Numbered from the stretch's first letter, positions 16,679 to 26,942 are shown. The stretch: DNA of 64,000 bases from Bergeyella_A cardium (GCF_030012605.2 NZ_CP114055.2), one strand, 5' to 3'. The notes: generated by a model not told the origin, from the sequence alone. Made by a program: numbers and translations.

Positions 16679-18181
16679 CTATAACTTAACCTCTCTAAGT
16701 CTTTTTATAGACTCTTCTTTGCCGAGTATTTCTAATATATCGGGTACATCGGGGCCTTTAAGCTCGCCTACGAGACAGAGGCGGAGGGGCATCATCACCC
16801 TGCCCATACCGAGGGATTTCTCCTCTGCATAGTGGTGAATGGCTTCTTTTAGTATTTCTGCCTTAAAATCGGTATTCTCTAAAACCGCTACCAGCCCGCT
16901 CATTATCGCTGGTGTATCTTCTTTCCAAGCCTTTTTTACTGCTTTTTCATCATACGATTGTGGGCGTTCAAAGAAGAATTTGCCATCGTTATAAATATCT
17001 TTTACAAAGGTGGCGCGCTCTTTCATCAGGCAGACGATTCGCTCGAGTTTTTCATCGGAGAGGTTTGCCTCAGCCACGCCTTCTATCTGTTTTAGAAGGC
17101 TTACCAGCTCTGCTACCGATTTCTTTTGGAGGTATTGGTGATTAAACCATTCTGCCTTTTCTTTGCTAAATCTCGCCCCAGCCTTATGCACCTTGTGGAG
17201 GTCAAATTCCTTTGCCATTTCATCAAGGCTAAGGATTTCTCTATCCTCCGCAGGAGACCAGCCGAGTAAAGCGAGGAAATTCACAAATGCCTCCGGGAAG
17301 TAGCCCTCTTCTCTATAGCCTTTGAAAGTCTCCCCCGAAGCCTTATCATAGAAATCTAATGGGAAAACAGGAAAGCCAAACTTGGCGCCATCTCTTTTGC
17401 TGAGCTTACCCTTGCCCTCAGGTTTTAAGATAAGCGAGAGGTGCGCAAACTGCGGAGCTTCCCAGCCCATAGCCTCATAGAGGAGAATGTGCAAACCCAT
17501 AGACGGCAACCACTCCTCACCGCGGATTATATGGGAGATTTTCATCTCGTGATCGTCTATAATATTGGCGAAATGATAAGTTGGCATCCCATCATTCTTT
17601 ACAAGGACTTTATCATCCAGAGTATTGGTATTTACGGAGAACTTACCGCGGATAATATCTTCAAGGTTAAGGACTCTATCAAATGGCATTTTAAACCTCA
17701 CGACATAAGGGGTATTTTCATTGAGCAAACGCTCTACCTCATCCGCAGGAAGGGAAATCGAGTTTCTAAGCCTTGCTCGGGTCTGATAATTATACGCGAA
17801 GACCTCGCCTCTTTCCTCATATTCTTTTCGGATTTTATCTAATTCCTCAGCCGTATCAAAGGCGATATAAGCATAATCTGTCTTTAAAATCTCTTGGGTG
17901 TATTTATCGTAGATATGCCTCCTTTCAGACTGGCGATAAGGGGCATAAGGGCCTCCGTGTTTAGGGCTTTCATCTGGGATAATACCGCACCATTCAAGGG
18001 CTTCCATTATATATTCCTCCGCACCTTCTACAAAGCGGGCGGTATCCGTATCTTCTATTCTTAAGACGAAGTCCCCACCTTGGTTTTTAGCAAATAAATA
18101 ATCATATAACGCCGTTCTGGCACCTCCTAAGTGTAGGGCTCCCGTAGGGCTTGGAGCAAAACGAACTCTCACTTTTTCCAT
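16679..18181 (-). CDS. gltX: Glutamate--tRNA ligase
   Basis: 500 residues, normal for class I GluRS. The HIGH-type motif is PTGALHLGGA (residues ~12-21) and the KMSKS-type motif is KLSKRDG near residue 261. It charges tRNA-Glu. It stands alone between its terminator and the end of the aconitase unit; a TATTTTTG -7 element lies at 18200-18207 on the minus strand. A discriminating (GluRS) versus non-discriminating specificity cannot be read from the sequence. Confidence 0.97.
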   Translation of the reverse strand: MEKVRVRFAPSPTGALHLGGARTALYDYLFAKNQGGDFVLRIEDTDTARFVEGAEEYIMEALEWCGIIPDESPKHGGPYAPYRQSERRHIYDKYTQEILKTDYAYIAFDTAEELDKIRKEYEERGEVFAYNYQTRARLRNSISLPADEVERLLNENTPYVVRFKMPFDRVLNLEDIIRGKFSVNTNTLDDKVLVKNDGMPTYHFANIIDDHEMKISHIIRGEEWLPSMGLHILLYEAMGWEAPQFAHLSLILKPEGKGKLSKRDGAKFGFPVFPLDFYDKASGETFKGYREEGYFPEAFVNFLALLGWSPAEDREILSLDEMAKEFDLHKVHKAGARFSKEKAEWFNHQYLQKKSVAELVSLLKQIEGVAEANLSDEKLERIVCLMKERATFVKDIYNDGKFFFERPQSYDEKAVKKAWKEDTPAIMSGLVAVLENTDFKAEILKEAIHHYAEEKSLGMGRVMMPLRLCLVGELKGPDVPDILEILGKEESIKRLREVKL

Positions 18182-18239
18182 ACTTAAAATTTAAGGTTGC
18201 AAAAATATTGTTTTTAATTGAATTTCCTTTTCAAAGCAA

Positions 18240-18274
18240 TAGAAAACCTCTCCATTAGTATTGGTAAGGAGAGG
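18240..18274 (-). terminator. Rho-independent terminator after acn
   Basis: CCTCTCC (18247-18253) and GGAGAGG (18268-18274) form the stem; on the minus strand it is followed by TTTTC. It begins 27 bases after the acn stop. Confidence 0.65.
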
Positions 18275-18301
18275 CTTTCAAAATGTATTTAAATTATGAA
18301 G

Positions 18302-20572
18302 TTATTTATTATTTTGCTGCTTAATGAGGTTAAGAGCAGAGCCTGCTTTAAACCAGTCAATCTGTTGCTCGTTATAAGTATGGTTGGCAATGATGATGTC
18401 TTTGCTTCCATCTTTATGGACAAACTCAAGGGTGAGCGGCTTACCTACGGCAAACTGATCAAGGTCGAGGAAGTTTACCGTATCATCTTCTTGAATTTTA
18501 TCATAGTCTGCCTTATCATTAAATGTTAGACCGAGCATCCCTTGTTTTTTAAGGTTGGTCTCGTGGATTCTCGCAAATGATTTCACAAGAACAGCCCTTA
18601 CGCCAAGGTGTCTCGGCTCCATAGCTGCGTGCTCACGGGAGGAGCCTTCGCCGTAGTTTTCATCTCCTACCACTATGGTTGGGATACCTGCAGCTTTGTA
18701 CTGTCTCTGTACCGCTGGCACTTCGCCATACTCACCTGTCAGCTGGTTTTTAACATTATTTGTCTCCATATTATAGGCATTCACAGCACCGATGAGCATA
18801 TTATTGGAGATATTATCGAGGTGTCCTCTGTACTTAAGCCAAGGTCCCGCCATAGAAATATGGTCAGTAGTACACTTACCGAAAGCCTTAATAAGCACCT
18901 TAGCTCCTTCTATATTTTTGCCGTCCCAAGCAGGGAATGCTTCGAGGAGCTGAAGCCTGTCAGAAGTAGGGCTTACGATAACCTGTACATTAGAACCGTC
19001 TTCGGATGGTGCCTGGTAGCCGTTATCATCTACTGCAAAGCCTTTTGTTGGGAGCTCATAGCCCTTAGGTTCGGCTAATTTTACCTGCTCTCCTGCTTCA
19101 TTGGTTAGGGTATCTGTAATAGGGTTAAAGTCTAATCTACCAGAAATAGCTACCGCTGCCACCATTTCTGGGGAAGCTACAAAGGCGTGGGTATTTGGGT
19201 TTCCATCGGCTCTTTTAGCAAAGTTCCTGTTGAAAGAGTGTATAATGGAGTTTTTCTCTTGCTTTTCTGCTCCCTCTCTATCCCACTGACCGATACAAGG
19301 TCCGCAGGCATTGGTAAAGATTCTTGCATTATCAAATTTTCTAAAAGAATTGAGGAAACCATCTCTCTCAGCGGTAAATTTCACTTGCTCAGAACCTGGA
19401 TTAATACCGAGTATAGCTTTTGGCTTCACCCCTTTTGCTACGGCATCTTCTACGATAGAAGCTGCACGGGAAAGGTCTTCATAAGATGAATTTGTACAAG
19501 AGCCTATCAAAGCCCATTCTACATCCAAAGGCCAGCCGTTTGCTTCTGCTTTCTCTCTAAACTCAGAAACAGGAGTTGCCAAATCTGGGGTAAAAGGTCC
19601 ATTGAGATGTGGCGTAAGCTCAGAGAGGTTGATTTCTATTAACTGGTCATAATATTTCTCTGGTTCAGCATAAACTTCGGCATCAGATCTAAGGTGCTCT
19701 GCTACTTTATCAGCAGCATCTACCACTTCCTGCCTGCCCGTAGCTGCAAGGTATCTCCTCATAGAATCGTCATAAGCAAAGGTAGATGTAGTAGCACCTA
19801 TCTCTGCTCCCATATTACAAATCGTACCTTTACCCGTAGCGGAGAGAGATTCTGCACCTTCACCGAAATACTCTACGATACAACCTGTACCTCCTTTTAC
19901 GGTCAAAATGCCTGCTACTTTCAGGATAATATCTTTTGGAGCCGTCCATCCACTCATTTTACCTGTGAGTTTCACTCCGATGAGCTTTGGCATTTTAAGT
20001 TCCCAAGGCATTCCTGCCATTACATCTACCGCATCTGCACCTCCTACACCTATCGCTACCATACCGAGCCCGCCTGCATTTACGGTGTGAGAGTCTGTAC
20101 CGATCATCATCCCGCCAGGGAATGCATAATTCTCCAATACTACTTGGTGAATAATTCCTGCTCCTGGCTTCCAGAAACCGATGCCGTATTTATCACAAAC
20201 AGAACCTAAGAAGTTAAACACCTCTTCGTTCTTGCTTTTTCCTACTTTTAAGTCTATTTCTGCGTTTTCTTTTGCCTGTATCAAGTGGTCTGCGTGTGCC
20301 GTAGAAGGTACTGCTACCTTAGCCTTACCCGCCTGCATAAACTGTAAGAGCGCCATCTGTGCTGTAGCGTCTTGCATTGCTACTCTGTCGGGTGCGAAAT
20401 CTACATAAGAACTCCCTCTTTGGTGTGCTGTGGTTGCATTTCCCTCCCAAAGGTGGGCATAAAGAATCTTTTCTGAGAGTGTAAGTGGTCTGCCTACGAC
20501 TTTTCTTGCTTCAGCAATTCGTTCAGGATACCTTTCATACACTTTTTTAATCATATCAAGGTCAAAAATCAT
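18302..20572 (-). CDS. acn: Aconitate hydratase (mitochondrial-type)
   Basis: 756 residues, the length of mitochondrial-type aconitase. It interconverts citrate and isocitrate in the TCA cycle. The [4Fe-4S] ligands are seen as GSC359TNSS and C423GPC426IGQWDR. The C-terminal swivel domain carries GDENYGEGSSREHAAMEPR. With sdhAB and fumC it gives the window several TCA genes, each in a separate unit. A TAATTTTG -7 element lies at 20621-20614 on the minus strand. Confidence 0.97.
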   Translation of the reverse strand: MIFDLDMIKKVYERYPERIAEARKVVGRPLTLSEKILYAHLWEGNATTAHQRGSSYVDFAPDRVAMQDATAQMALLQFMQAGKAKVAVPSTAHADHLIQAKENAEIDLKVGKSKNEEVFNFLGSVCDKYGIGFWKPGAGIIHQVVLENYAFPGGMMIGTDSHTVNAGGLGMVAIGVGGADAVDVMAGMPWELKMPKLIGVKLTGKMSGWTAPKDIILKVAGILTVKGGTGCIVEYFGEGAESLSATGKGTICNMGAEIGATTSTFAYDDSMRRYLAATGRQEVVDAADKVAEHLRSDAEVYAEPEKYYDQLIEINLSELTPHLNGPFTPDLATPVSEFREKAEANGWPLDVEWALIGSCTNSSYEDLSRAASIVEDAVAKGVKPKAILGINPGSEQVKFTAERDGFLNSFRKFDNARIFTNACGPCIGQWDREGAEKQEKNSIIHSFNRNFAKRADGNPNTHAFVASPEMVAAVAISGRLDFNPITDTLTNEAGEQVKLAEPKGYELPTKGFAVDDNGYQAPSEDGSNVQVIVSPTSDRLQLLEAFPAWDGKNIEGAKVLIKAFGKCTTDHISMAGPWLKYRGHLDNISNNMLIGAVNAYNMETNNVKNQLTGEYGEVPAVQRQYKAAGIPTIVVGDENYGEGSSREHAAMEPRHLGVRAVLVKSFARIHETNLKKQGMLGLTFNDKADYDKIQEDDTVNFLDLDQFAVGKPLTLEFVHKDGSKDIIIANHTYNEQQIDWFKAGSALNLIKQQNNK

Positions 20573-20856
20573 ATCGTAAATGAGTTTATAGGATTAAACT
20601 TTTATTGTCCCCCCAAAATTAAGACTTTTATATGATAAAAATCATCTAAATAATTTAGATTTTATACAAATTTTTGTGATATGTAATGAGTTAGGGTGCA
20701 AGGCCCCTTTTATTATAAGGCATTGAGTGCTCTATTTAGTATTATAAAAAATTAAGAAAACAACGGGATATTATTCATTTTTAAGACTATTTTTTCGTGA
20801 TAATAAAGCACAAAAAAAGAGGGAAAATATTTTCCCTCTTATCCTAATTAAAGGGG

Positions 20857-21978
20857 CTATGCCCCTAATTTTACCATTTCGGTTACTTCTACACCGTAGC
20901 CAGAAATCATTGGTTTGTGTTCTGGGTTTTGGCTTATCACTCTGAATTTGCTTATGCCGAGCTTCTTTAAAATCTGAGTTCCGATACCGTACTCTGCAAA
21001 ATTCGGGTTTGTGATGGGCTTCTGACCGTCTTGCTGACTATTGAACTGCTGAAGTTTCCTCAGCGTATTTTCAGCATTAGATACATTGTTGATGAACACA
21101 AGCGCACCTTTTCCCTCATCATTGATGAGCTTTGTAATCCTGTCGAGGAGAGGTTTTTCACCATTGGTAAGCTGGTGGAGCACATCAAAATAAACACTTG
21201 AGCTCTGAACTCTAACCAAGACAGGCTCATCAAACTCCCAGCTTCCTTTCGTTAGTGCAAAGTGCAGTTGATCGGTATGTTTCTCTTGAAACACATGGAA
21301 ATCATAATCTCCGTAGAAAGTCTTTACTGGGCGCTCCTCAATCTTGTTTACAAGGTCTCCTTTTTTGAGTTGATAGTCTATAAGGTCTTCTATGGATATG
21401 ATTTTAAGGTTTAATTTCTTTGCTAATTCTATGAGCTGTGGAAGCCTTGCCATTGTGCCATCTTCATTCATAATCTCACAGATTACGCCCCCCTCTTTAA
21501 GCCCTGCAAGTCGGGTAAGGTCTATAGCAGCTTCGGTATGCCCTGCTCTTTTTAATACTCCACCAGATTTTGCCCTAAGCGGGAAGATATGCCCTGGTCG
21601 CATAAAATCGGTAGGCTTGCTGTTCTCATCCATAAGTGCAGCTATGGTTTTTGCTCTATCCGATGCAGAAATCCCAGTAGAAACGCCTTTGCCAAGCAAA
21701 TCCACAGAAACCGTAAATGCGGTTTCCTTTGGGTCGCTGCTTCGGTATACCATTATATCAAGCCCAAGTTCATCGCATCTTTTTTCAGGGAGAGGAGTAC
21801 AGATAAGCCCTCTGCCGTGTATCGTCATAAAATTAATCACCTCTGGGCTTACCAGCTCGGCAGCAGAAAGAAAATCTCCTTCATTTTCTCTATCTTCATC
21901 ATCTACTACAATGATTACTTTGCCATTTTTTAAATCCTCAATGGCTTCTGGGATTGTATTAAGTATTATTTCAGACAT
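20857..21978 (-). CDS. ribB: 3,4-dihydroxy-2-butanone 4-phosphate synthase with degenerate GTP cyclohydrolase II domain
   Basis: 373 residues, RibBA-length. The N-terminal DHBP synthase is intact: DDEDRENEGDF, RPGHIFPL and RAGHTEAAIDL. The C-terminal half has the GTP cyclohydrolase II fold (residues ~210-373), but where an active enzyme has the zinc-binding VRVHSECLTGD / RCDCG stretch this one reads VLVRVQSSSVYFDVL and has no Cys. GTP cyclohydrolase II activity is therefore unlikely, and a separate RibA is expected elsewhere in the genome. The product feeds RibH (1455-1937). A TACCTTTG -7 element is at 22001-21994. Confidence 0.92.
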   Translation of the reverse strand: MSEIILNTIPEAIEDLKNGKVIIVVDDEDRENEGDFLSAAELVSPEVINFMTIHGRGLICTPLPEKRCDELGLDIMVYRSSDPKETAFTVSVDLLGKGVSTGISASDRAKTIAALMDENSKPTDFMRPGHIFPLRAKSGGVLKRAGHTEAAIDLTRLAGLKEGGVICEIMNEDGTMARLPQLIELAKKLNLKIISIEDLIDYQLKKGDLVNKIEERPVKTFYGDYDFHVFQEKHTDQLHFALTKGSWEFDEPVLVRVQSSSVYFDVLHQLTNGEKPLLDRITKLINDEGKGALVFINNVSNAENTLRKLQQFNSQQDGQKPITNPNFAEYGIGTQILKKLGISKFRVISQNPEHKPMISGYGVEVTEMVKLGA

Positions 21979-22119
21979 TATTTTAATTTTTCACAAAGGT
22001 AATACTATTTTTAAGGGAATAAAACGAATGCTTAAGTTTATTAATAAAACCGAAACAGCTACTTCAAAAAGAATGAAGTAGCTGCCTCAAAAAAGTATCT
22101 GTCAAATCAAACTCCTAAA

Positions 22120-22395
22120 TTAATGATGATGCCCATGATGGATGAATGGTCCATCTCCTTTCGGTTGGGAATAGATTACCTCAACACCTTCCTGCTCGTT
22201 TAATCTCTTCCTTCTCACCTGCTCTGGGTCAAATGGTTTTACTTTACCAAAATATTCTTTAAGACCTGCTGTAAGCCAAAATGGCACTACAACCGTAGCA
22301 AACATAAAGATACACCAGAAACCAATGATGAACATTATAAAGAAATACACCGTCCATAAATACTGGTAAAAAGGCCAAAAAGCTGATAAAACCAT
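22120..22395 (-). CDS. Small membrane protein with His-rich C-terminus
   Basis: 91 residues from ATG 22395. The frame can be extended to a TTG at 22419, but that TTG is part of a TATATTTG -7 element (22424-22417), so the ATG is preferred. Two hydrophobic segments occupy residues ~8-45 (WTVYFFIMFIIGFWCIFMF and following). A charged cytoplasmic region and a GPFIHHGHHH tail follow, which could bind metal. No family recognised. It sits between ribB and the divergent fumC. Confidence 0.7.
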   Translation of the reverse strand: MVLSAFWPFYQYLWTVYFFIMFIIGFWCIFMFATVVVPFWLTAGLKEYFGKVKPFDPEQVRRKRLNEQEGVEVIYSQPKGDGPFIHHGHHH

Positions 22396-22583
22396 AAGTC
22401 TTTCTATTTTTGAGGGCAAATATAGAGTCTTTTTATTTCATTAACCAAATAAATCAGTCTCATAAGAAAAAATTTAATTCTATTTTAAATAAGAGGATTT
22501 CAAATAGATGTTACTTTTTATTACTTATGGGATTATGGATAAAGAATTACTCACTTTTAGCATCTCTGACTGTGATTTTTTCT

Positions 22584-22591
22584 TATATTTG
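22584..22591 (+). promoter_or_regulatory. -7 element of fumC
   Basis: TATATTTG, 33 bases before the fumC ATG. It overlaps the GTG at which the longest frame begins, so it decides the start. No clear -33 TTTG. Confidence 0.6.
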
Positions 22592-22623
22592 TGAGCATAA
22601 TAAATTTTCAAAATCATTATAAA

Positions 22624-24018
22624 ATGGATTACAGAATAGAGCACGACACAATGGGCGAAGTAAAAGTCCCAGCAGACAAATTTTGGGGAGCACAAACAGA
22701 ACGCTCCCGAAATAATTTTAAAATCGGTGAAGAAGGATCTATGCCTAAGGAAATCATTGAGGCATTTGCCATTTTGAAAAAGGCAGCCGCTTTTGCCAAC
22801 AATGAACTCGGCGTACTCCCAACCGAAAAGAGAGATGCCATAGCTACCGTATGCGATGAAATTTTAGCAGGAAAACTCAATGACCAATTCCCTCTCGTTA
22901 TCTGGCAAACGGGTTCTGGTACGCAGTCTAATATGAACCTCAACGAGGTAATCTCCAACAGAGCCCTCGTAAATAATGGTGGGAAATTAGGCGAGAAATC
23001 CTTCATCCACCCGAATGATGATGTGAATAAATCTCAGTCCTCCAACGATACCTACCCTACCGCAATGCACATAGCGGCATATAAAAAAGTGGTAGAAACC
23101 ACTCTTCCTGCATTGGAAAAGCTAAGAAACACCCTTGATGAGAAAGCTAAAGCCTTTCAGAATGTAGTAAAAATCGGAAGAACCCACCTGATGGACGCTA
23201 CCCCTCTTACCTTAGGGCAAGAGTTTTCTGGCTATGTAGCTCAGTTGGATTACGCGAGAAAAGCCATCATCAATACATTAGAACACTTAAAAGAACTGGC
23301 TCTCGGAGGTACGGCAGTAGGTACGGGGCTCAATACTCCCAAAGGTTATGATACAAAAGTGGCAGATTATATCGCTAAATTCAGTGGGCACCCATTCGTA
23401 ACTGCACCTAATAAATTCGAAGCCCTTGCTGCGCACGACGGTATTGTGGAAACCCACGGCGCACTAAAACAGCTCGCAGTTTCGCTTTATAAAATCGCTC
23501 AAGACATCCGCCTCCTCGCTTCTGGGCCGCGCTCTGGTATCGGGGAAATCTTTATTCCAGAGAATGAGCCAGGCTCTTCCATTATGCCAGGGAAAGTAAA
23601 CCCTACCCAAAACGAGGCGCTCACTATGGTTTGCGCTCAGGTGCTGGGCAATGATACTACGATTTCCTTTGCAGGAACTCAAGGGAATTATGAGCTCAAT
23701 GTCTTTAAACCCGTGATGGCATTTAACTTCCTGCAATCTGCACAGCTCCTCGCCGATGCTATGCACTCCTTTAACGACCACTGCGCCGTAGGCATAGAGC
23801 CTAACCATACGAGAATAAAAGAGCTCCTCGATAAGTCTCTAATGCTCGTTACCGCCCTCAATACGCACATCGGTTACGAGAATGCAGCTAAAATTGCAAA
23901 AACAGCTCACAAAAACGGCACTACACTAAAAGAAGAAGCCATCAACCTTGGGCTTCTCACCGCCGAGCAGTTTGATGAATGGGTAAAACCCGAAGATATG
24001 GTCGGCAGCCTCAAATAG
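22624..24018 (+). CDS. fumC: Class II fumarate hydratase
   Basis: 464 residues from ATG 22624 (MDYRIEHDTMGEV), the normal FumC length; an upstream GTG in the same frame falls inside the promoter and is rejected. It hydrates fumarate to malate without an Fe-S cluster. The superfamily signature GSSIMPGKVNPTQNE is present near residue 320, with GRTHLMDATPLTLGQEF upstream. Single-gene unit with a strong terminator. Confidence 0.97.
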   Translation: MDYRIEHDTMGEVKVPADKFWGAQTERSRNNFKIGEEGSMPKEIIEAFAILKKAAAFANNELGVLPTEKRDAIATVCDEILAGKLNDQFPLVIWQTGSGTQSNMNLNEVISNRALVNNGGKLGEKSFIHPNDDVNKSQSSNDTYPTAMHIAAYKKVVETTLPALEKLRNTLDEKAKAFQNVVKIGRTHLMDATPLTLGQEFSGYVAQLDYARKAIINTLEHLKELALGGTAVGTGLNTPKGYDTKVADYIAKFSGHPFVTAPNKFEALAAHDGIVETHGALKQLAVSLYKIAQDIRLLASGPRSGIGEIFIPENEPGSSIMPGKVNPTQNEALTMVCAQVLGNDTTISFAGTQGNYELNVFKPVMAFNFLQSAQLLADAMHSFNDHCAVGIEPNHTRIKELLDKSLMLVTALNTHIGYENAAKIAKTAHKNGTTLKEEAINLGLLTAEQFDEWVKPEDMVGSLK

Positions 24019-24039
24019 CTAATGGCTATATGAGCTACA

Positions 24040-24082
24040 GGTTACAGGTCGCCCCTGCGGGGCGACCTGTAACCATTTTTAT
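24040..24082 (+). terminator. Strong terminator after fumC
   Basis: GGTTACAGGTCGCCCC (24040-24055) and its exact complement (24059-24074) form a 16-bp stem with a TGC loop, then ATTTTTAT. Confidence 0.9.
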
Positions 24083-24169
24083 AAGTAAGCCATCTGCAAG
24101 GTGTGTACTAACTTACTACCTAAAGCCTACTGCTTAAAAAAGCTTTCAATTTCTTGAGAGCTTTTGAAG

Positions 24170-26938
24170 TTATTTAATAATCTTTATTCGGTAGTCTTCT
24201 ACTTCACCATAGCCGTAGTTATCTACCACTACTCGCGAGCCTGTGAGTCTTCCGTTGCAAGAGCTTGCAGGAGCAGAGTTGATACTCGGACCTACTTTAA
24301 GGGCAATCCTCATTCTGTAGTACTCTTGAGTATCTATTATTGCATCATCCGGCACATCTATATTAAAGTGAGCGACTATGCTACCTTTATTACCATTAGA
24401 TGGGTCTGGAATGAAGTGCTTCACTACTCTTTCAGCTTCAGACATTTTAGCATCGCCATTAAAGTCTATCCATACGCTTAGGGTTTCATAGAAGTCCTCA
24501 TCTGATGGATAAACAACTGTAATGCTGAGCTTATTGCCTTTGGAACCTTGTTTTAAGGTGATGACCTTTGAGGAGTCGGTTACATAGTCCTTATAGCCAT
24601 CACCTGCAGATTTATTATCGAGGATGAGTTTGCCCCCAGCATCGGTAACTTTTACCCTTGAAATATACTCGAACTCAGAGCTGTTGGCTTTAAGACCGCA
24701 ATACTCCAATGCTGGAAAATGAAGAGTCTGCGACTGGGTATAATTCCCAACTGTTCCACTACAAATATTGGCTACCTGCACTTCATAATCTACCCCAAAG
24801 TCTAAATGATGAACTCCTACTGAGATTTCCGCGCTTGGGCTCTCTGAGGTGAAGGATTTCCATCCGGTATCGGTTTTCTTTTTATATCTGATGGAATAAG
24901 TAGCGTTTTCTGCTCCTTCCCACGAAAGCAATGCCTTTCTCCTTTCGTTCTCTACTGTGAAATGATCGGGAGCTTGACTGCTACATCCCTCCAGCTTCGT
25001 TACAAGGAGGGGCTTGCTCACGGTATAGAAAACATTGTCTATCGCCGAAATTCTTATCTGAATTTTTTTGCCTGCTAATGAAGCTGGGAAGTTGAGCTTC
25101 TCATTACCATCATTCGGAGTAGATTCTGAGAGAATCGTCCAGTTTTTACCTTCATCCTGTGTATAATCTATCTTTACATTGGCTACGCTATATGGTGCAT
25201 TTTGGGTATTGGCGGTATCCCAAAGGATAGGTTTGGAAACTCCATAATGCAATATACCAGAGGTTACAGCAAAAGGACCTTCTTTGCCTACACTGATATT
25301 CTGCTCTGCTGAAGCTACCTGCTGCTGGTTGAGAGTAGGATGATTATCCCTCACAGTAAGTACGAACTTCATTTCTTTTACGATATTGGATACCGCCTCC
25401 CAATCATCCTCGCTAATGAGCTTACCTGCAATTACATTTTCCAGTTTAGGAAAATACCTTATAGGCTCTGTACCTGGCTTTAATGAGCGGAAGTTTGCAC
25501 CATCTTTCCTGTCTCCCGAGATTTTAACAAGCTTTGTCTCAGCTGAATTTTGCTGTTCCCAAGTATAAGTAAGCGGGTCGTTCTCTTTATCGGTAACCTG
25601 AGCACTAAGTACAAAAGGAGTTTTCTTAGGGATAGTATAAGACTTAAGAGGAGAGATGACGGGCAAGGTATTCTGAATACTTGTCTTCTGTGCACAAGTA
25701 GCTTTTGACAATACCTCACGAATCTGATTCAAACTCACATAATTGAAATAAGGGTCTGTACTCTGCTGTACATTGGCTTCGGTAATACCCGCATAGCCCA
25801 TAATAGTAGAACCAGAACCAGGCTCTACCTGCACATCTGAGCGCTCTATATCGTGAGAAAAGGTGTGATTAGCCCCTAACTGATGCCCTATTTCGTGAGC
25901 TACATAGTCTATATCAAAGGCGTCTCCAAAAGGTTCATCATCTATACTTGGGGAGGTAAAAGCCGAACCTTTCTGAGTATCCATAGAATCCCCAAAAGGA
26001 TCTGGCTCTGGGTCTATGCACACACAACCGATACAGCCAGCATTACCGCCACCACCAGACGCCCCAAAGAGATGCCCAAGGTCATAAGCATCATTACCTA
26101 AAACTTTGGTTAGATTTCTTTGGAGCTCTACATTCCACTCACCTGCTACACCGAGGTCAGCATCAGAGTATGGGTCAGTATTTGGGTCGGTATAGATAAG
26201 CTCTGGAGTATTTACCAGATTAAGATGCAGTGCAAGGTCTCTCTCATAAACTTGATTTACCCTTGTAAGTGTGGCATTAATTTGCGCCAATGCTTTCTCT
26301 ACACTGCCAAAGACCTGTGTATATTCTCCTGTTACAGATATAGCCATTCTAATGGTTCTGTACTTCCTGTCGGAAGAGCTTATATTAAATAAGGTATTCT
26401 TTTTATAAGCCTCCGCATTTTTATAGAGGTGGTCTAAACCTTGTATATCAGATTTGGGTTCAGAAGTAGTACATTCAAAAGCACGACCTTTAGCTTTTAA
26501 AGATTTTGGGTGAACGCGATAGACATCTTTCTGCTTTCGCTCAGGGTCTATGAAGGAATAGCCCTCATCGGTGGAAAGCATAGACTGAAAATCATAAGGA
26601 GAGACGCTAAACCTTATAGTACGGCGAGAGTTCTCCAAAGACACACCCTGGTACGATCCCAACTGATATTTAGCAGCCATAGCTTCATCTACCACAGGGA
26701 AACTTCTTACTTTAAACTTTTCGAGCTTGCCTTCTACATTTGGGATTTCTATAATCATCTCTGCATTTTTAGCGGAGAGCTGAGTATTCAAATCTTTTCT
26801 CAGCTGATGGAGGTTGAGTTTATAGAACTGCTCTACTTCATTATTCTTACCTGCCTTAGTAGAAATCTTTTGCCAGTAATTCTGGGAATATCCAAAAGCT
26901 CCCAAAGCAGCGGTTATTAGTATAAATATCTTTTTCAT
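24170..26938 (-). CDS. Secreted zinc metalloprotease (reprolysin-like) with fibronectin III and GEVED domains
   Basis: 922 residues. Signal peptide MKKIFILITAALGAFGYSQ, then a propeptide of ~170 residues. The catalytic domain carries the extended zinc motif H348EIGHQLGANH358 and a Met-turn (STIMGYAGI). Ig/fibronectin-like domains follow (residues ~430-750), then a C-terminal GEVED domain (EYCGLK... GYGEVEDYRIKIIK). It ends right after GEVED, without an obvious T9SS sorting tail. The T9SS-tailed protein encoded 4 bases upstream suggests a joint secreted unit; substrate unknown. Confidence 0.87.
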   Translation of the reverse strand: MKKIFILITAALGAFGYSQNYWQKISTKAGKNNEVEQFYKLNLHQLRKDLNTQLSAKNAEMIIEIPNVEGKLEKFKVRSFPVVDEAMAAKYQLGSYQGVSLENSRRTIRFSVSPYDFQSMLSTDEGYSFIDPERKQKDVYRVHPKSLKAKGRAFECTTSEPKSDIQGLDHLYKNAEAYKKNTLFNISSSDRKYRTIRMAISVTGEYTQVFGSVEKALAQINATLTRVNQVYERDLALHLNLVNTPELIYTDPNTDPYSDADLGVAGEWNVELQRNLTKVLGNDAYDLGHLFGASGGGGNAGCIGCVCIDPEPDPFGDSMDTQKGSAFTSPSIDDEPFGDAFDIDYVAHEIGHQLGANHTFSHDIERSDVQVEPGSGSTIMGYAGITEANVQQSTDPYFNYVSLNQIREVLSKATCAQKTSIQNTLPVISPLKSYTIPKKTPFVLSAQVTDKENDPLTYTWEQQNSAETKLVKISGDRKDGANFRSLKPGTEPIRYFPKLENVIAGKLISEDDWEAVSNIVKEMKFVLTVRDNHPTLNQQQVASAEQNISVGKEGPFAVTSGILHYGVSKPILWDTANTQNAPYSVANVKIDYTQDEGKNWTILSESTPNDGNEKLNFPASLAGKKIQIRISAIDNVFYTVSKPLLVTKLEGCSSQAPDHFTVENERRKALLSWEGAENATYSIRYKKKTDTGWKSFTSESPSAEISVGVHHLDFGVDYEVQVANICSGTVGNYTQSQTLHFPALEYCGLKANSSEFEYISRVKVTDAGGKLILDNKSAGDGYKDYVTDSSKVITLKQGSKGNKLSITVVYPSDEDFYETLSVWIDFNGDAKMSEAERVVKHFIPDPSNGNKGSIVAHFNIDVPDDAIIDTQEYYRMRIALKVGPSINSAPASSCNGRLTGSRVVVDNYGYGEVEDYRIKIIK

Positions 26939-26942
26939 TTCC

